Positions 42,885-51,449 of a DNA stretch of 64,000 nt are shown here, piece after piece. Under the pieces are notes generated by a model that had not been told where the DNA came from, searched no databases, and saw nothing but the letters and a program-made list of their open reading frames with translations. Source of the DNA: Streptomyces aquilus (GTDB lineage Bacteria > Actinomycetota > Actinomycetes > Streptomycetales > Streptomycetaceae); assembly GCF_003955715.1 (NCBI RefSeq), contig NZ_CP034463.1, positions 8,618,001 to 8,682,000 of the forward strand. The letters are read 5' to 3'. The position numbers and the translations under genes were made by a program. Within the stretch, counting starts at the first letter, position 1. Every line of letters starts with the position of its first letter.

Positions 42885-44046
42885 ACCGCTCGGCGATCGC
42901 CGGCAGCCGCTCCGCGACGATCGCGTGGGCGGCGGCCCGCGGGGACGTCCCGTCGGCCTCCGCGCGGGCCAGCATCTGCTCGACCAGGGCGCGCATGGAG
43001 CGGCGGGTGTGGGTGAACGCCTCCTCCGCGTCGGCGCCGATGTCGCCGAACAGGGTCCACCACCACCAGGCGTTCGTGCCGGAGTTCACGACCACGTCCG
43101 GCAGCACGGTGACGGCGCGCGCGGCCAGCAGGGCCTCGGCCGCGGGCAGGACGGGCATGTTGGCCGCCTCGACGATCCAGCGGGCGGTGACACGCTCCTG
43201 GTTCGCGACGTCGATCGCGTACGACACGGCGGCCGGCACCAGCACCTCCGCGTCGACGGACAGCCAGGCGTCGCCCGGCAGTTCGCGGTCGCCGGGCCGG
43301 AGCACGGCACGGTCGACGGTGCCGTAGGCGTCCCGAGCGGCGAGCAGCGCCTCGACGTCCAGGCCCTCGGGGTTGGCGATCGTGCCCTTGATGTCGGCGA
43401 CGGCGACGATCGTCAGGCCCGCGCGCGCGAGGAACCTCGCCGTCGCTCCGCCCATCGTGCCGAGCCCCTGCACGCAGACTCGCGTCCCGGCGTGCGGCAC
43501 GCCGGCCCGGTCCAGGGCCGTGAGCACCGACTCGGCGACCCCGCAGCCGCCGACCAGTTCGTCGAGCCCGATGCCGTCCACCTCGACGGCGAACGCGTCC
43601 GCGAGCCGCTTCCGAGCCGCCTTCTCGTCGTCCAGCAGGGGATAGACGGCCTGGACGGATGAGACGAGCCCCGCCTCGGCCGCCGCCCGGTCCACCAGGT
43701 CCTGGGTCAGGCCGAGGTCCTCGCCCGTGGTCCAGAAACTCTCGACGTACGGTCGCATCGCGCGCAGGAAGCGCACGAGCAGGGTGTACGCCGCCGGGTC
43801 CCGGGGATCGCAGTCGATGCCGCCCTTGGCGCCGCCCAACGGGACGTAACGGCCCTGGGGGTTGTAGTGCAGCGCCTCCTTCATGGTCATGCCGCGGGCG
43901 AGCCCGGTGACCTCCTCCAAGGTGCAGCCCTCACGCATCCGCAGCCCGCCGCTGGAGACTCCGCGCACCAGCCGGTCGACGACCAGGAAGCCCTGGCGAC
44001 CGGTGACGTGGTCGGTCCAGGTGAGCGAGAGCAAGGGGGTGGTCAT
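42868..44046 (-). CDS. Glu/Leu/Phe/Val dehydrogenase family protein
   Basis: A 392-aa NAD(P)-dependent amino-acid dehydrogenase starting MTTPLLSLTWTDHVTGRQGF. Catalytic-domain markers are SSGGLRMREGCT, the Lys in GMTMKEAL and YVPLGGAKGGIDCDP (about residues 69-83); the Rossmann motif is GLGTMGGATARFL (about 194-206). It deaminates a branched-chain, aromatic or glutamate substrate reversibly; specificity is not decidable by eye. The ribosome site CAGGAG lies just upstream. The last codons form part of the downstream tandem repeat. Confidence 0.9.
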   Translation of the reverse strand: MTTPLLSLTWTDHVTGRQGFLVVDRLVRGVSSGGLRMREGCTLEEVTGLARGMTMKEALHYNPQGRYVPLGGAKGGIDCDPRDPAAYTLLVRFLRAMRPYVESFWTTGEDLGLTQDLVDRAAAEAGLVSSVQAVYPLLDDEKAARKRLADAFAVEVDGIGLDELVGGCGVAESVLTALDRAGVPHAGTRVCVQGLGTMGGATARFLARAGLTIVAVADIKGTIANPEGLDVEALLAARDAYGTVDRAVLRPGDRELPGDAWLSVDAEVLVPAAVSYAIDVANQERVTARWIVEAANMPVLPAAEALLAARAVTVLPDVVVNSGTNAWWWWTLFGDIGADAEEAFTHTRRSMRALVEQMLARAEADGTSPRAAAHAIVAERLPAIAERFGWYR

Positions 44047-44064
44047 GGGGGCTCCTGGGGCGGT

Positions 44065-44084
44065 TACTGAACAACGAGTCAGTA
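44065..44084. promoter_or_regulatory. Putative TetR-type operator before the dehydrogenase
   Basis: An inverted repeat TACTGA-8 bp-TCAGTA (44065-44070 and 44079-44084) lies 19 bp upstream of the dehydrogenase start. Its centre is ACAACGAG. The TetR gene on the same strand downstream is the simplest candidate repressor. No direct proof. Confidence 0.5.
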
Positions 44085-44130
44085 TCTTCTTGACATGTCC
44101 GGCGTGGTGTCAATCCGAACCGAAACGCGA

Positions 44131-44161
44131 TTGACAGCACACCGCGCGCCCTCGATAGGTT
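44131..44161 (+). promoter_or_regulatory. Probable promoter of the MOSC gene
   Basis: TTGACA (44131-44136) and TAGGTT (44156-44161) are spaced 19 bp apart, 38 bp before the MOSC start. This is a reasonable primary-sigma promoter, although the spacer is longer than the usual 17-18. Confidence 0.5.
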
Positions 44162-44198
44162 CCCTTTGGGAACGTACTGATCGCGAAGGGGGACGGGG

Positions 44199-45041
44199 AT
44201 GGCCAAGGTCGTCGAGTTGACGTACTACCCGGTGAAGGGGTGTGCCGGGATCCCGGCGAGCGAGGCGGCGGTGACGCCGGCCGGGCTCGCGCACGACCGC
44301 TCCTTCATGGTCGTCAGTGAGGAGGGGGTGTTCCGGACGCAGCGGCGTGACCCCCGGCTCGCGCTGATCCTGCCCGGCGTCGACAGCGCCGGCGAGCGGC
44401 TCACGCTCCGCGCGCCGGACCACGGCGAAGTGGCCGTCGACGTCGACACCACCGGCGTACGGCGGCCGGTCGAGCTGTTCGGGACGCCGTACCGGGGCAT
44501 CGACCAGGGCGACACCGTCGCGCAGTGGCTCTCCGAGGTGCTCGGCGCCCCGAGCAGGCTCGTGCGGGTGCCACCGGAGCACGACAGGGTGACCGACGGC
44601 CGGACACCGGGAACCGCGGGCTGGGCGGACAGCGGCGCCCTGCACGTCCTGTCGCGGTCCAGCCTCGACCTGCTCAACGGCAAGCTCGCCGAACGCGGCG
44701 CGGAACCCCTGGCCATGAACCGCTTCCGCCCCAACATCGTGATCGGCGGCTGGGACGTCCCGCACACCGAGGACCGCGCCCACCGCATACGGATCGGCGA
44801 CACCGAGCTGGCCTACGCGAAGCTCGCCGTCCGCTGCGCCGTCACCCTGGTGGACCAGGAACACGGCGCCAAGGACGGCCCCGAACCCATCCGCACCCTG
44901 GCCGGATACCGGCGCGGAGCCGCCGGCACGGTGTTCGGCGTGAAGTTCTCCGTGCCGCGACCGGGGAAGGTGGCGGTCGGCGACGAGGTGGACGTCACGG
45001 CGTGGGGCGAGGCCGAGGTGCCGCACCCGGCCGAGGTGTAG
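44199..45041 (+). CDS. MOSC-domain protein with N-terminal beta-barrel
   Basis: A 280-aa cytosolic protein starting MAKVVELTYYPVKGCAGIPA. Residues 1-115 form the MOSC N-terminal beta-barrel (SFMVVSEEGVFRTQRRDPRL); residues 130-275 form the MOSC domain with the conserved Cys in KLAVRCAVTLVDQEHG (about residue 210). MOSC proteins deliver sulfur or bind the molybdenum cofactor, as in mARC-type reductases. No molybdenum genes adjoin it. The substrate is unknown. Confidence 0.9.
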   Translation: MAKVVELTYYPVKGCAGIPASEAAVTPAGLAHDRSFMVVSEEGVFRTQRRDPRLALILPGVDSAGERLTLRAPDHGEVAVDVDTTGVRRPVELFGTPYRGIDQGDTVAQWLSEVLGAPSRLVRVPPEHDRVTDGRTPGTAGWADSGALHVLSRSSLDLLNGKLAERGAEPLAMNRFRPNIVIGGWDVPHTEDRAHRIRIGDTELAYAKLAVRCAVTLVDQEHGAKDGPEPIRTLAGYRRGAAGTVFGVKFSVPRPGKVAVGDEVDVTAWGEAEVPHPAEV

Positions 45042-45127
45042 TTCATACGCCCGTGACCACGGCGATCCGGGTTTGTCGGAGAGGCCGACCATAATGGAAG
45101 ACCTCACCGACTCCACCTGGAGGTACC

Positions 45128-46390
45128 GTGTCCGTTTTCGGTTCCCTGAGCTCCGGGCTCCGCGCCCTGCAGCCCGAGGCCTTCGGTGTGGACCCGAGCG
45201 GTGAGCGCCTCGCCCGCATCCGCAGGTCGCCCCACTTCAAGGACGGCGTCTTCCAGAACCCGGGTGGCGAGGCCCGGATCCGGCCCTCCGGCTCGACGCT
45301 GGAGCTCGCGAAGGTCTTCTTCGACAAGGAGGAGCGCCCCCGCCGCTCGCCCAAGGGCACGATCCCGGTGCACCCGACCACCCTGGCCGACATCGCGAAG
45401 CCGCCGGTCACCGGGCTGCGGCTGACCTGGATGGGCCACTCCAGCGTGCTCGCCGAGATCGACGGACACCGGGTGCTCTTCGACCCGGTCTGGGGCGAGC
45501 GCTGTTCCCCGTTCCCCTTCGCGGGCCCGAAGCGGCTCCACCCGGTGCCGCTGCCACTGGCCGCGCTGGGCCCGGTCGACGTCGTCGTCATCTCCCACGA
45601 CCACTACGACCACCTGGACATGCCCACCATCAAGGCGCTGGCCGACACGGACACCCTGTTCGCCGTGCCGCTCGGCGTCGGCGCCCACCTCGAACACTGG
45701 GGCGTCTCCGCCGGCCGGCTGCGCGAGCTGGACTGGCACGAGGCGACCAAGGTCGGCGGGCTCACCCTCACCGCCACTCCGGCCCGCCACTTCTGCGGCC
45801 GCGGTCTGCGCAACACCCAGCACACGCTCTGGGCGTCCTGGGTCGTCGAAGGGGAGGCCCACCGGGTCTACCACAGCGGTGACACCGGCTACTTCGACGG
45901 CTTCAAGGAGATCGGCGCCGAGCACGGGCCGTTCGACGCCACGATGATCCAGATCGGCGCGTACAGCGACTTCTGGCCGGACATCCACATGACGCCGGCG
46001 GAGGGCATGCGCGCCCACCTCGACCTCCAGGGCGGCCCGTCGGCCGGCCTCATGCTGCCGATCCACTGGGCCACCTTCAACCTGGCCACGCACGCGTGGG
46101 CGGAGCCGGGCGAGGGCACGATCGCGGCGGCCCGCGCGGAGGGCACGCGCATCGCCCTGCCGCGCCCGGGCGAGCCCTTCGAGCCGACCGGCGAGGGCGT
46201 GCCGGTCGAGCCGTGGTGGCGCGGGGTCGCGGCGGCGCCCGCCGGGGGCTGGCCGACGGCGGAGCTCGTCACGGAGGCCGGGATCAAGACGACGTCGGAG
46301 GCGGCGGCGCGGGCCCAGGAGGACGCGGCGGGGTCGGTGGGTTCGGAAGGTGAGGGGAGCGGGGAGCCGGCGGCGGTGCCGGCGGGCTGA
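45128..46390 (+). CDS. MBL-fold metallo-hydrolase (NAPE-PLD/UlaG-like)
   Basis: A 420-aa protein from GTG 45128 with GGAGG five bases upstream. The metallo-beta-lactamase zinc site is VISHDHYDHLDM (about residues 157-168), with further His in CGRGLRNTQH and YHSGDTGYFDG. The layout matches the NAPE-PLD/RomA subfamily. No signal peptide is seen. The C-terminal about 50 residues are Ala/Glu/Gly-rich and disordered. Substrate unknown; lipid or lactone hydrolysis is the usual guess. It is convergent with the histidine phosphatase gene. Confidence 0.9.
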   Translation: MSVFGSLSSGLRALQPEAFGVDPSGERLARIRRSPHFKDGVFQNPGGEARIRPSGSTLELAKVFFDKEERPRRSPKGTIPVHPTTLADIAKPPVTGLRLTWMGHSSVLAEIDGHRVLFDPVWGERCSPFPFAGPKRLHPVPLPLAALGPVDVVVISHDHYDHLDMPTIKALADTDTLFAVPLGVGAHLEHWGVSAGRLRELDWHEATKVGGLTLTATPARHFCGRGLRNTQHTLWASWVVEGEAHRVYHSGDTGYFDGFKEIGAEHGPFDATMIQIGAYSDFWPDIHMTPAEGMRAHLDLQGGPSAGLMLPIHWATFNLATHAWAEPGEGTIAAARAEGTRIALPRPGEPFEPTGEGVPVEPWWRGVAAAPAGGWPTAELVTEAGIKTTSEAAARAQEDAAGSVGSEGEGSGEPAAVPAG

Positions 46391-46407
46391 TCCCCAGGAA
46401 CCCCGCG

Positions 46408-47103
46408 TCAAGCGGGCCGACTCGACCCACCCGGGTTCTCGGTCGGCCAGACGGGACATGACCACTCACCCGCCGCCACGCCGACCTCGACCACGGTCCC
46501 ATGGGGCAGGGGGCGACCCCACACCCGCTCCGCGGAGAGGTCGGCACACAGGGAAACCAAGCCGACCGTCACTGTGCCGACATGAGTGACGACCACGACG
46601 GTGCCCCCGGCGTGGGCTTCGACGATGCGTTCCATCGAGGCTTGGAAGCGCGCGACGACCGATCCGCCCGTCTCGCCCAGCGGGAGTTTCGCGTCCAGGT
46701 CGCCGTCCACGATCCACCGACGAAGGACGTCCTGGGACCTGCGGCCGGCCGCTGCGTCCGAGGATCGCTCGAGTACGCCGACCCCGTACTCGGTCAGACC
46801 GTGGTCGCGTTGCACCGGCAGGTCCAGGGTGAAGCCCTTCGCGACGATGTCGGCCGTCTCGACCGCGCGTCTGGCCGGGCTGGAGCAGACGGCGGTGACG
46901 GGCTCGGATCTCAAGCCAGCGAGGGCGGCTTCGGCCTGTTCCCGGCCGAGGTCGGTGAGCCCGGCTCCGGGAGGTTCGCTCGACAGGATGCCCGCGGCGT
47001 TGTCCACGGATTGGCAGTGCCTGAGGAACAGTACGCGGGTGCGCGGTGCCGAGCGGGAGAGGGGTTGATCGGTCGCGTGTGGCGGCCCTGCACGGTCACT
47101 CAT
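46408..47103 (-). CDS. Histidine phosphatase superfamily protein (RHC variant)
   Basis: A 231-aa protein starting MSDRAGPPHATDQPLSRSAP. It has the phosphoglycerate-mutase-like fold with LFLRHCQSVDNA at about residues 25-36, where the usual RHG motif reads RHC. Other catalytic residues are present: SSPARRAVETAD, the Glu in LTEYGVG, and the second His in VVVVTHVGTVTVG. ATG 47101-47103 has GAGGGG five bases upstream; the adjacent ATG 47104-47106 is an alternative. Substrate unknown. Confidence 0.85.
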   Translation of the reverse strand: MSDRAGPPHATDQPLSRSAPRTRVLFLRHCQSVDNAAGILSSEPPGAGLTDLGREQAEAALAGLRSEPVTAVCSSPARRAVETADIVAKGFTLDLPVQRDHGLTEYGVGVLERSSDAAAGRRSQDVLRRWIVDGDLDAKLPLGETGGSVVARFQASMERIVEAHAGGTVVVVTHVGTVTVGLVSLCADLSAERVWGRPLPHGTVVEVGVAAGEWSCPVWPTENPGGSSRPA

Positions 47104-47252
47104 CATTTCCCCTCGCTCATGGGGATCACCGCGATCGGTCGATCGTAGCTTCCTGAACCAGTGGCGTGTGAACGGTTTTTCGTGATCGCGTGGAGCGTGA
47201 CGGCAGGACGACACGAAGCCGACGGTTGCCACGCGCGGAAAGCGAGGGACAG

Positions 47253-47526
47253 GTGGCGGAGAGGGAGGCCGAGTCGGCCGACCGGACCGAGGCGGTGGCA
47301 CCCGCGTCCCTGTGGCACAACAGGGACTTCCTGCCGCTGTGGACCGGCCAGGTGCTCTCGACGCTGGGCACCAGGATGTCCTCGGTCGCCCTCCCGCTGC
47401 TCGTCCTGTCGATGACCGGATCGGCGAGCAAGGCGGGTGTCGCGGGTTTCGTGTCGACCCTTCCCGGCGCTGATCGCCACGGCGAGTCCGGGGATCCGCA
47501 CGGAGGCTGTCCTGACCGGGCGTTGA
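47253..47526 (+). pseudogene. Decayed MFS transporter remnant
   Basis: From GTG 47253 the frame gives an MFS N-terminus (LWHNRDFLPLWTGQVLSTLG, then a TM2-like segment GSASKAGVAGFVSTLP). At 47466 the frame shifts by one base: the other frame continues PALIATASPGIRTEAVLTGR and then stops at 47524-47526. Even when joined, the product would be about 91 aa, far below the roughly 400 aa of an MFS transporter. It is therefore a frameshifted and internally deleted relic. The original frame runs on as junk to about 47687. Confidence 0.7.
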
Positions 47527-47980
47527 CCCGGGGTGGGTCACCCGCCTGCGGTGCTCGCGAGTCGCTACGGAGAGTGAAGCGCATGGGAGCACTTGTCCGT
47601 GCCCAGGGTCGTTGTGGAATGACACCCCCATGGCCGGAGGCTGTAGCCGGGGATGGCGAGGCGCTGATTCGGGCGCTCCGATTCTGACCGCCTCTGACCA
47701 GCACTGATCGATCCCTGAAGTGAACTGTACGAGCTGTCCGCGGGCTTATCGGGCTGTAGTACGAGCCCTCATACCAGAGCGGGACGCTCCCCGTACGAGT
47801 TTGTCAACTGCCCACCGCACATGATGCGTTGGCGACTACTGTGAGTGGTCGTCGGGCGACGCAGGGCCGAAATCCCGGCGCTCTCGACCGACACCGTGTC
47901 GTGAGGACCAGACCGGAGGAGGGAGTCGACGCGATGGGAATCCCCCCAGCTCGACCGCGACCGGGAGCCGGGGGAAGCCG
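47527..47980 (+). other. Gene-free stretch before the conservon
   Basis: About 450 bp without a supportable gene. It should hold the conservon promoter; a TTGTCA (47801-47806) is the best -35-like hexamer, but no matching -10 is clear. No convincing operator palindrome is seen. Confidence 0.5.
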
Positions 47981-50521
47981 GTGACCGACGACCGCGTCGG
48001 AGTGCGTGCCACCCGTGGCGAGCGCACCCGGGAACCGGCGGGAACGCGCACCGGGCCCCGGGAGCCCGGCCGTGGGCCCGCGAACCAGTCCGGCCGTGGA
48101 CAGACGGGCCAGCCCAGCCGTGGACGGAGCCAGCCCGGGCGGGGACCGGCGAGCCCGCCCGGCGACCAGGCCGCCCACCGGGCCAGTACCCGGACCAGCA
48201 CGAGGACACCGATGTCTCAGCTCCGCGCACCGGCGGCGCGCGCCGACCGCCGCGAAGGCGGCCGGCACGGCAAGCCGGCCGTCCGGCCCGTGACCGCGCT
48301 GCCCGAGACCCACATACGGCCTCAGCTGCTGCGGCTCGCCGTGCTGCCGCCCATCGCGGTCGCCCTCGCCGCCTCCGCGGCCGTCCTCTTCACCGTCCGC
48401 TCCACCGGCGCCCGGCCCGGCCTCACCTTCTGGGGTGTCCTCGCCGGCGCCGTCTCGGTCGCGCTCGCCGCCATCCTCATCGCCGCCGTCGCCGCCGACC
48501 GCGCCGCCAAGTCGGTCAGCGACCGCATCGGCGCCCTGCGCCGCACCACCGCACGGGGTGAGGCCGATCTGCGGGCCCTCGTCGAGGCGTTGCGGCGTGG
48601 CGACGGGCCGCCCCAGCGCACCCCGCGCAGCGGTCCACCGGACGGTGCCGACGACTTCGACCTGCTCGCCGCCGACCTGGCCCGCGCCCACGACGGCGCC
48701 GTCACCGCCGTCGTCCAGGCCGCCCAACTGTCCAGCCAGGCGGGCAGCGAGCAGAAGCTGGAGGTCTTCCTCAACCTCGCCCGGCGCCTGCAATCGCTGG
48801 TGCACCGGGAGATCTCCATCCTCGACGAGCTGGAAAACGAGATCGAGGACCCCGACCTGCTCAAGGGCCTCTTCCACGTCGACCACCTCGCCACCCGCAT
48901 CCGCCGCCACGCCGAGAACCTCGCCGTGCTCGGCGGCGCCGTCTCGCGCCGGCAGTGGAGCCACCCCGTATCCATGACCGAGGTGCTGCGCTCGGCCATC
49001 GCCGAGGTCGAGCAGTACTCCCGCGTCAAGCTCGTGCCGCCCATCGACGGCACCCTGCGCGGGCACGCCGTCGCCGACGTCATCCACCTGCTCGCCGAAC
49101 TGGTCGAGAACGCCACGGTGTTCTCCGCCCCGCACACCCAAGTACTGCTGCGCGCCAACCTCGTCACCTCCGGGCTCGCCGTCGAGGTCGAGGACCGCGG
49201 CCTCGGCATGCCCGTCGCCGAGCAGAACAAGATGAACGCCCTGCTCACCGACCCCGACCAGGTCAACGTGGGGAGCCTGCTGGCGGACGGCCGTATCGGA
49301 CTGTTCGTCGTCTCGCAGCTCGCCCGGCGGCACGGCATCCACGTCCGGCTCCAGACCAACATCTACGGCGGTGTCCAGGCCGTACTCGTCGTACCGCAAG
49401 GCCTGTTGGGCGCGGAGCCGGGGGTGCCCGGGGTCGTACCCGGGGCCTCGGACGGGACGGGGGGCGCGGGGCCGGTTGGCGGGGGAGCGGGTGTGCCCCC
49501 GGCGCCGGCCGGGGCGCCGCGATCGGCTCGCGGTCCTGCGGGAGACGTACGGCCGTCCATGCCGGTGCCGGGCGCGCCGGGCACCTCCGTGCCGCCGCGG
49601 CAGTATCCGCAGGAGGGGGCTGGGCCGGGGGCCCTGGGAGACACTGGTCCGCAGCGGGTCGTTCCCGGCGCCGGTCCCGGCGTACGGTCCGCTCGGCAGC
49701 CGGACGCTCCGCGCGGCTCGGGACCCGCGGCGAACGGCGGTGAGCCCGTCGTACCGCTGCCCGTGCGCGGCAGCCACCAGGAGCGGCCCAACCCGGCGGA
49801 GGCCGTGCCGGGCATCCGGCCCGACGACCGGCGGCTCGTCGCGCAGAGCGCCGCCATGCCGCCCACCCCGCGCACCGGCACCGTCCGCGGCACCATGGGC
49901 AAGCCCCAACTGCCCAGGCGCCGTGCCCAGGAGCACATCGCACCCCAACTCCGCGACGGCCCGGCGGCGCCGCGGCCGGACGCCGAGTATCTCGCCGGCC
50001 ACGACCCGGGGCTCATGGCGGCCTTCCAACGCGGCATCGGCCTCGCCGAGGCCCAGCAGCACATGGAGGCGGAGGCCATCGGGGGCACGGACCTCGGCGC
50101 GTATGCCATGGGGGCAGCGCACATGGGCACGGCCCACGTGGAGCCGTCTCACATGGACCACGTGGACCACGTGGACACGGCCCACATGGAGCTGTCCCAC
50201 ATGGACGCGCCGGACACCGACGCATCGCACACGGACACGCCGCCGCACACGGGCGCACTGCACATGTACACGGGCTCGATCACCGACGCCGATCGGAGCC
50301 GTGCGGGTCTGACGGAAACAGGCCTGACGGACGTGGGTCTGACGGACCCGGGCCTGACCGAAACAGGCCTGACGGACGCGCGCGCGACGCATACGGGCCT
50401 GACCGGCACCGGTCCGTCCCCCACGGGCCCGAGTCACCTGACCCCCGGTCACACCAGCCCGGCTCACGCCCGCCCCGACCACACCCCCACCCGGCACGAC
50501 GGGAGCGCATCAGCCGGATGA
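47981..50521 (+). CDS. Conservon sensor histidine-kinase-like protein (CvnA type)
   Basis: An 846-aa membrane protein from GTG 47981 after GGGGAAG. Residues 1-105 are basic and low-complexity; two transmembrane helices follow (about 113-133 and 146-170). The HATPase domain spans about 330-470, with N-box LLAELVENATVFS and G-box EDRGLGMP. The C-terminal 370 residues are disordered, with a His/Met/Asp-rich part (50108-50275) and GLT pentapeptide repeats (50306-50410). In conservons, CvnA forms a membrane-associated complex with CvnB, CvnC and CvnD, resembling a G-protein-coupled system. It overlaps an in-frame start of the next gene. Confidence 0.88.
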   Translation: MTDDRVGVRATRGERTREPAGTRTGPREPGRGPANQSGRGQTGQPSRGRSQPGRGPASPPGDQAAHRASTRTSTRTPMSQLRAPAARADRREGGRHGKPAVRPVTALPETHIRPQLLRLAVLPPIAVALAASAAVLFTVRSTGARPGLTFWGVLAGAVSVALAAILIAAVAADRAAKSVSDRIGALRRTTARGEADLRALVEALRRGDGPPQRTPRSGPPDGADDFDLLAADLARAHDGAVTAVVQAAQLSSQAGSEQKLEVFLNLARRLQSLVHREISILDELENEIEDPDLLKGLFHVDHLATRIRRHAENLAVLGGAVSRRQWSHPVSMTEVLRSAIAEVEQYSRVKLVPPIDGTLRGHAVADVIHLLAELVENATVFSAPHTQVLLRANLVTSGLAVEVEDRGLGMPVAEQNKMNALLTDPDQVNVGSLLADGRIGLFVVSQLARRHGIHVRLQTNIYGGVQAVLVVPQGLLGAEPGVPGVVPGASDGTGGAGPVGGGAGVPPAPAGAPRSARGPAGDVRPSMPVPGAPGTSVPPRQYPQEGAGPGALGDTGPQRVVPGAGPGVRSARQPDAPRGSGPAANGGEPVVPLPVRGSHQERPNPAEAVPGIRPDDRRLVAQSAAMPPTPRTGTVRGTMGKPQLPRRRAQEHIAPQLRDGPAAPRPDAEYLAGHDPGLMAAFQRGIGLAEAQQHMEAEAIGGTDLGAYAMGAAHMGTAHVEPSHMDHVDHVDTAHMELSHMDAPDTDASHTDTPPHTGALHMYTGSITDADRSRAGLTETGLTDVGLTDPGLTETGLTDARATHTGLTGTGPSPTGPSHLTPGHTSPAHARPDHTPTRHDGSASAG
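50108..50275 (+). repeat. His/Met/Asp-rich coding region in CvnA tail
   Basis: This 168-bp region of the kinase gene encodes a tract rich in HMD, HVD and SHMD motifs. At DNA level it is built of short near-repeats such as CACATGGA and GACCACGTGG. Composition suggests metal binding or a low-complexity linker. No domain match is known to me. Confidence 0.6.
50306..50410 (+). repeat. 15-bp tandem repeat encoding GLTxx pentapeptides
   Basis: Seven 15-bp units encode GLTET, GLTDV, GLTDP, GLTET, GLTDA, RATHT and GLTGT. Six keep the GLT core. They lie near the C-terminus of the CvnA-type kinase. Such repeats are prone to copy-number change. Confidence 0.85.
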
Positions 50522-50551
50522 CCACCCCTGCCACCGCCCACGCCCCCCTCT

Positions 50552-50580
50552 CCACCCCCACCCCCACCCCCACCCCCACG
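50552..50580 (+). repeat. Hexanucleotide (CCCCAC)n microsatellite
   Basis: About four to five tandem CCCCAC units lie between the kinase stop and the roadblock start at 50632. If translation began at the ATG overlapping the kinase stop (50518), the repeat would encode a PTPTPTP stretch. It is a candidate site for slipped-strand variation. Confidence 0.7.
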
Positions 50581-50631
50581 CCAACCCCCAGCGCTCCCGC
50601 AGACCTTCGTACCTCAAGGAGTCGATCCACC

Positions 50632-51075
50632 ATGGCGAGCGAAGCGCCGACCGGCCAGGTATCCGATCTCGACTGGCTGATGAGCGGCCTCGTGCAGCGC
50701 GTACCGCACACCACCAGCGCGGTCCTGCTGTCCTGCGACGGGCTCGTGAAGTCGGTCCACGGGCTCGACACCGACAGCGCCGACCACATGGCCGCCCTGG
50801 CCTCCGGCCTGTACTCCCTCGGACGCAGCGCGGGCGTCCGCTTCGGTGACGGCGGAGACGTCCGTCAGGTGGTCGTCGAGCTCGACTCGACGCTGCTGTT
50901 CGTGACCACCGCGGGCTCCGGCACCTGTCTCGCCGTGCTCGCCGGCCGCGAGGCCGACGCGGCCGTCCTCGGCTACGAGATGGCCATGCTGGTCAAGAGC
51001 GTTCGCCCCTATCTGGTGACCGCACCCCGGCAGCACGCCGTCGAGTCCCCGGCGTCCCCGGTGATGAGGCCTTGA
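50632..51075 (+). CDS. Roadblock/LC7-domain protein (CvnB type)
   Basis: A 147-aa protein starting MASEAPTGQVSDLDWLMSGL, the usual CvnB N-terminus. The roadblock/LC7 fold spans about residues 10-125 (VLLSCDGLVKSVHGLDTDSA, VVVELDSTLLFVTTAGSGT). ATG 50632 follows AAGGAG at 11-bp spacing. An alternative ATG 50518 overlaps the kinase stop and would add 38 low-complexity residues (TTPATAHAPLSTPTPT). CvnB probably regulates the CvnD GTPase. Confidence 0.9.
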   Translation: MASEAPTGQVSDLDWLMSGLVQRVPHTTSAVLLSCDGLVKSVHGLDTDSADHMAALASGLYSLGRSAGVRFGDGGDVRQVVVELDSTLLFVTTAGSGTCLAVLAGREADAAVLGYEMAMLVKSVRPYLVTAPRQHAVESPASPVMRP

Positions 51076-51077
51076 GC

Positions 51078-51449
51078 GTGGCGGCGGCCGGCGACGGGCC
51101 CTGGCTCGACGACGCGGCCGGACGCCTGGTGCGCCCTTTCACGGTCAGCAACGGCCGTACCCGGCCCACCGTCGCGCTCGACCTCCTGTCGCAGGTGATG
51201 GCCACCGGCGCCACCCCTCTCGGCTACCTCGGCCCCGAGCACACGCAGGCGCTCGACCTGTGTCGCGCGCCCGTCTCGGTCGCCGAGGTCGCCGCACATC
51301 TGAAGCTGCCGGCCGCGGTCACCAAGGTGCTGCTGTCGGACCTCGTCGACTGCGGGGCGCTCACCACCAAACCCCCGGAGTTCCACCACAACCCCACTGA
51401 CCGGGCTCTTCTGGAGGCAGTGCTCGATGGACTACGACGACAGCTCTGA
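51078..51449 (+). CDS. DUF742 protein (CvnC type)
   Basis: A 123-aa protein from GTG 51078 (VAAAGDGPWLDDAAGRLVRP). The DUF742 core is visible (YLGPEHTQALDLCRAPVSVA, EVAAHLKLPAAVTKVLLSDL), a winged-helix-like fold. GAGG lies eight bases upstream; a TTG at 51072 overlaps the previous stop and is less likely. It overlaps the GTPase gene by 23 bp. Confidence 0.9.
   Translation: MAAAGDGPWLDDAAGRLVRPFTVSNGRTRPTVALDLLSQVMATGATPLGYLGPEHTQALDLCRAPVSVAEVAAHLKLPAAVTKVLLSDLVDCGALTTKPPEFHHNPTDRALLEAVLDGLRRQL

Noticed and set aside
42657..43016. Plus-strand frame through the 44-45 bp repeats giving a repetitive peptide
   Set aside because: The repeat is non-coding by context: unit length varies between 44 and 45 so the frame is not preserved, and it continues antisense into the dehydrogenase gene.
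47804..50497. 897-aa minus-strand frame opposite the conservon kinase
   Set aside because: Its repeats (VRQACFGQARVRQ type) are the reverse complement of the kinase tail repeats, and no recognisable domain is present.
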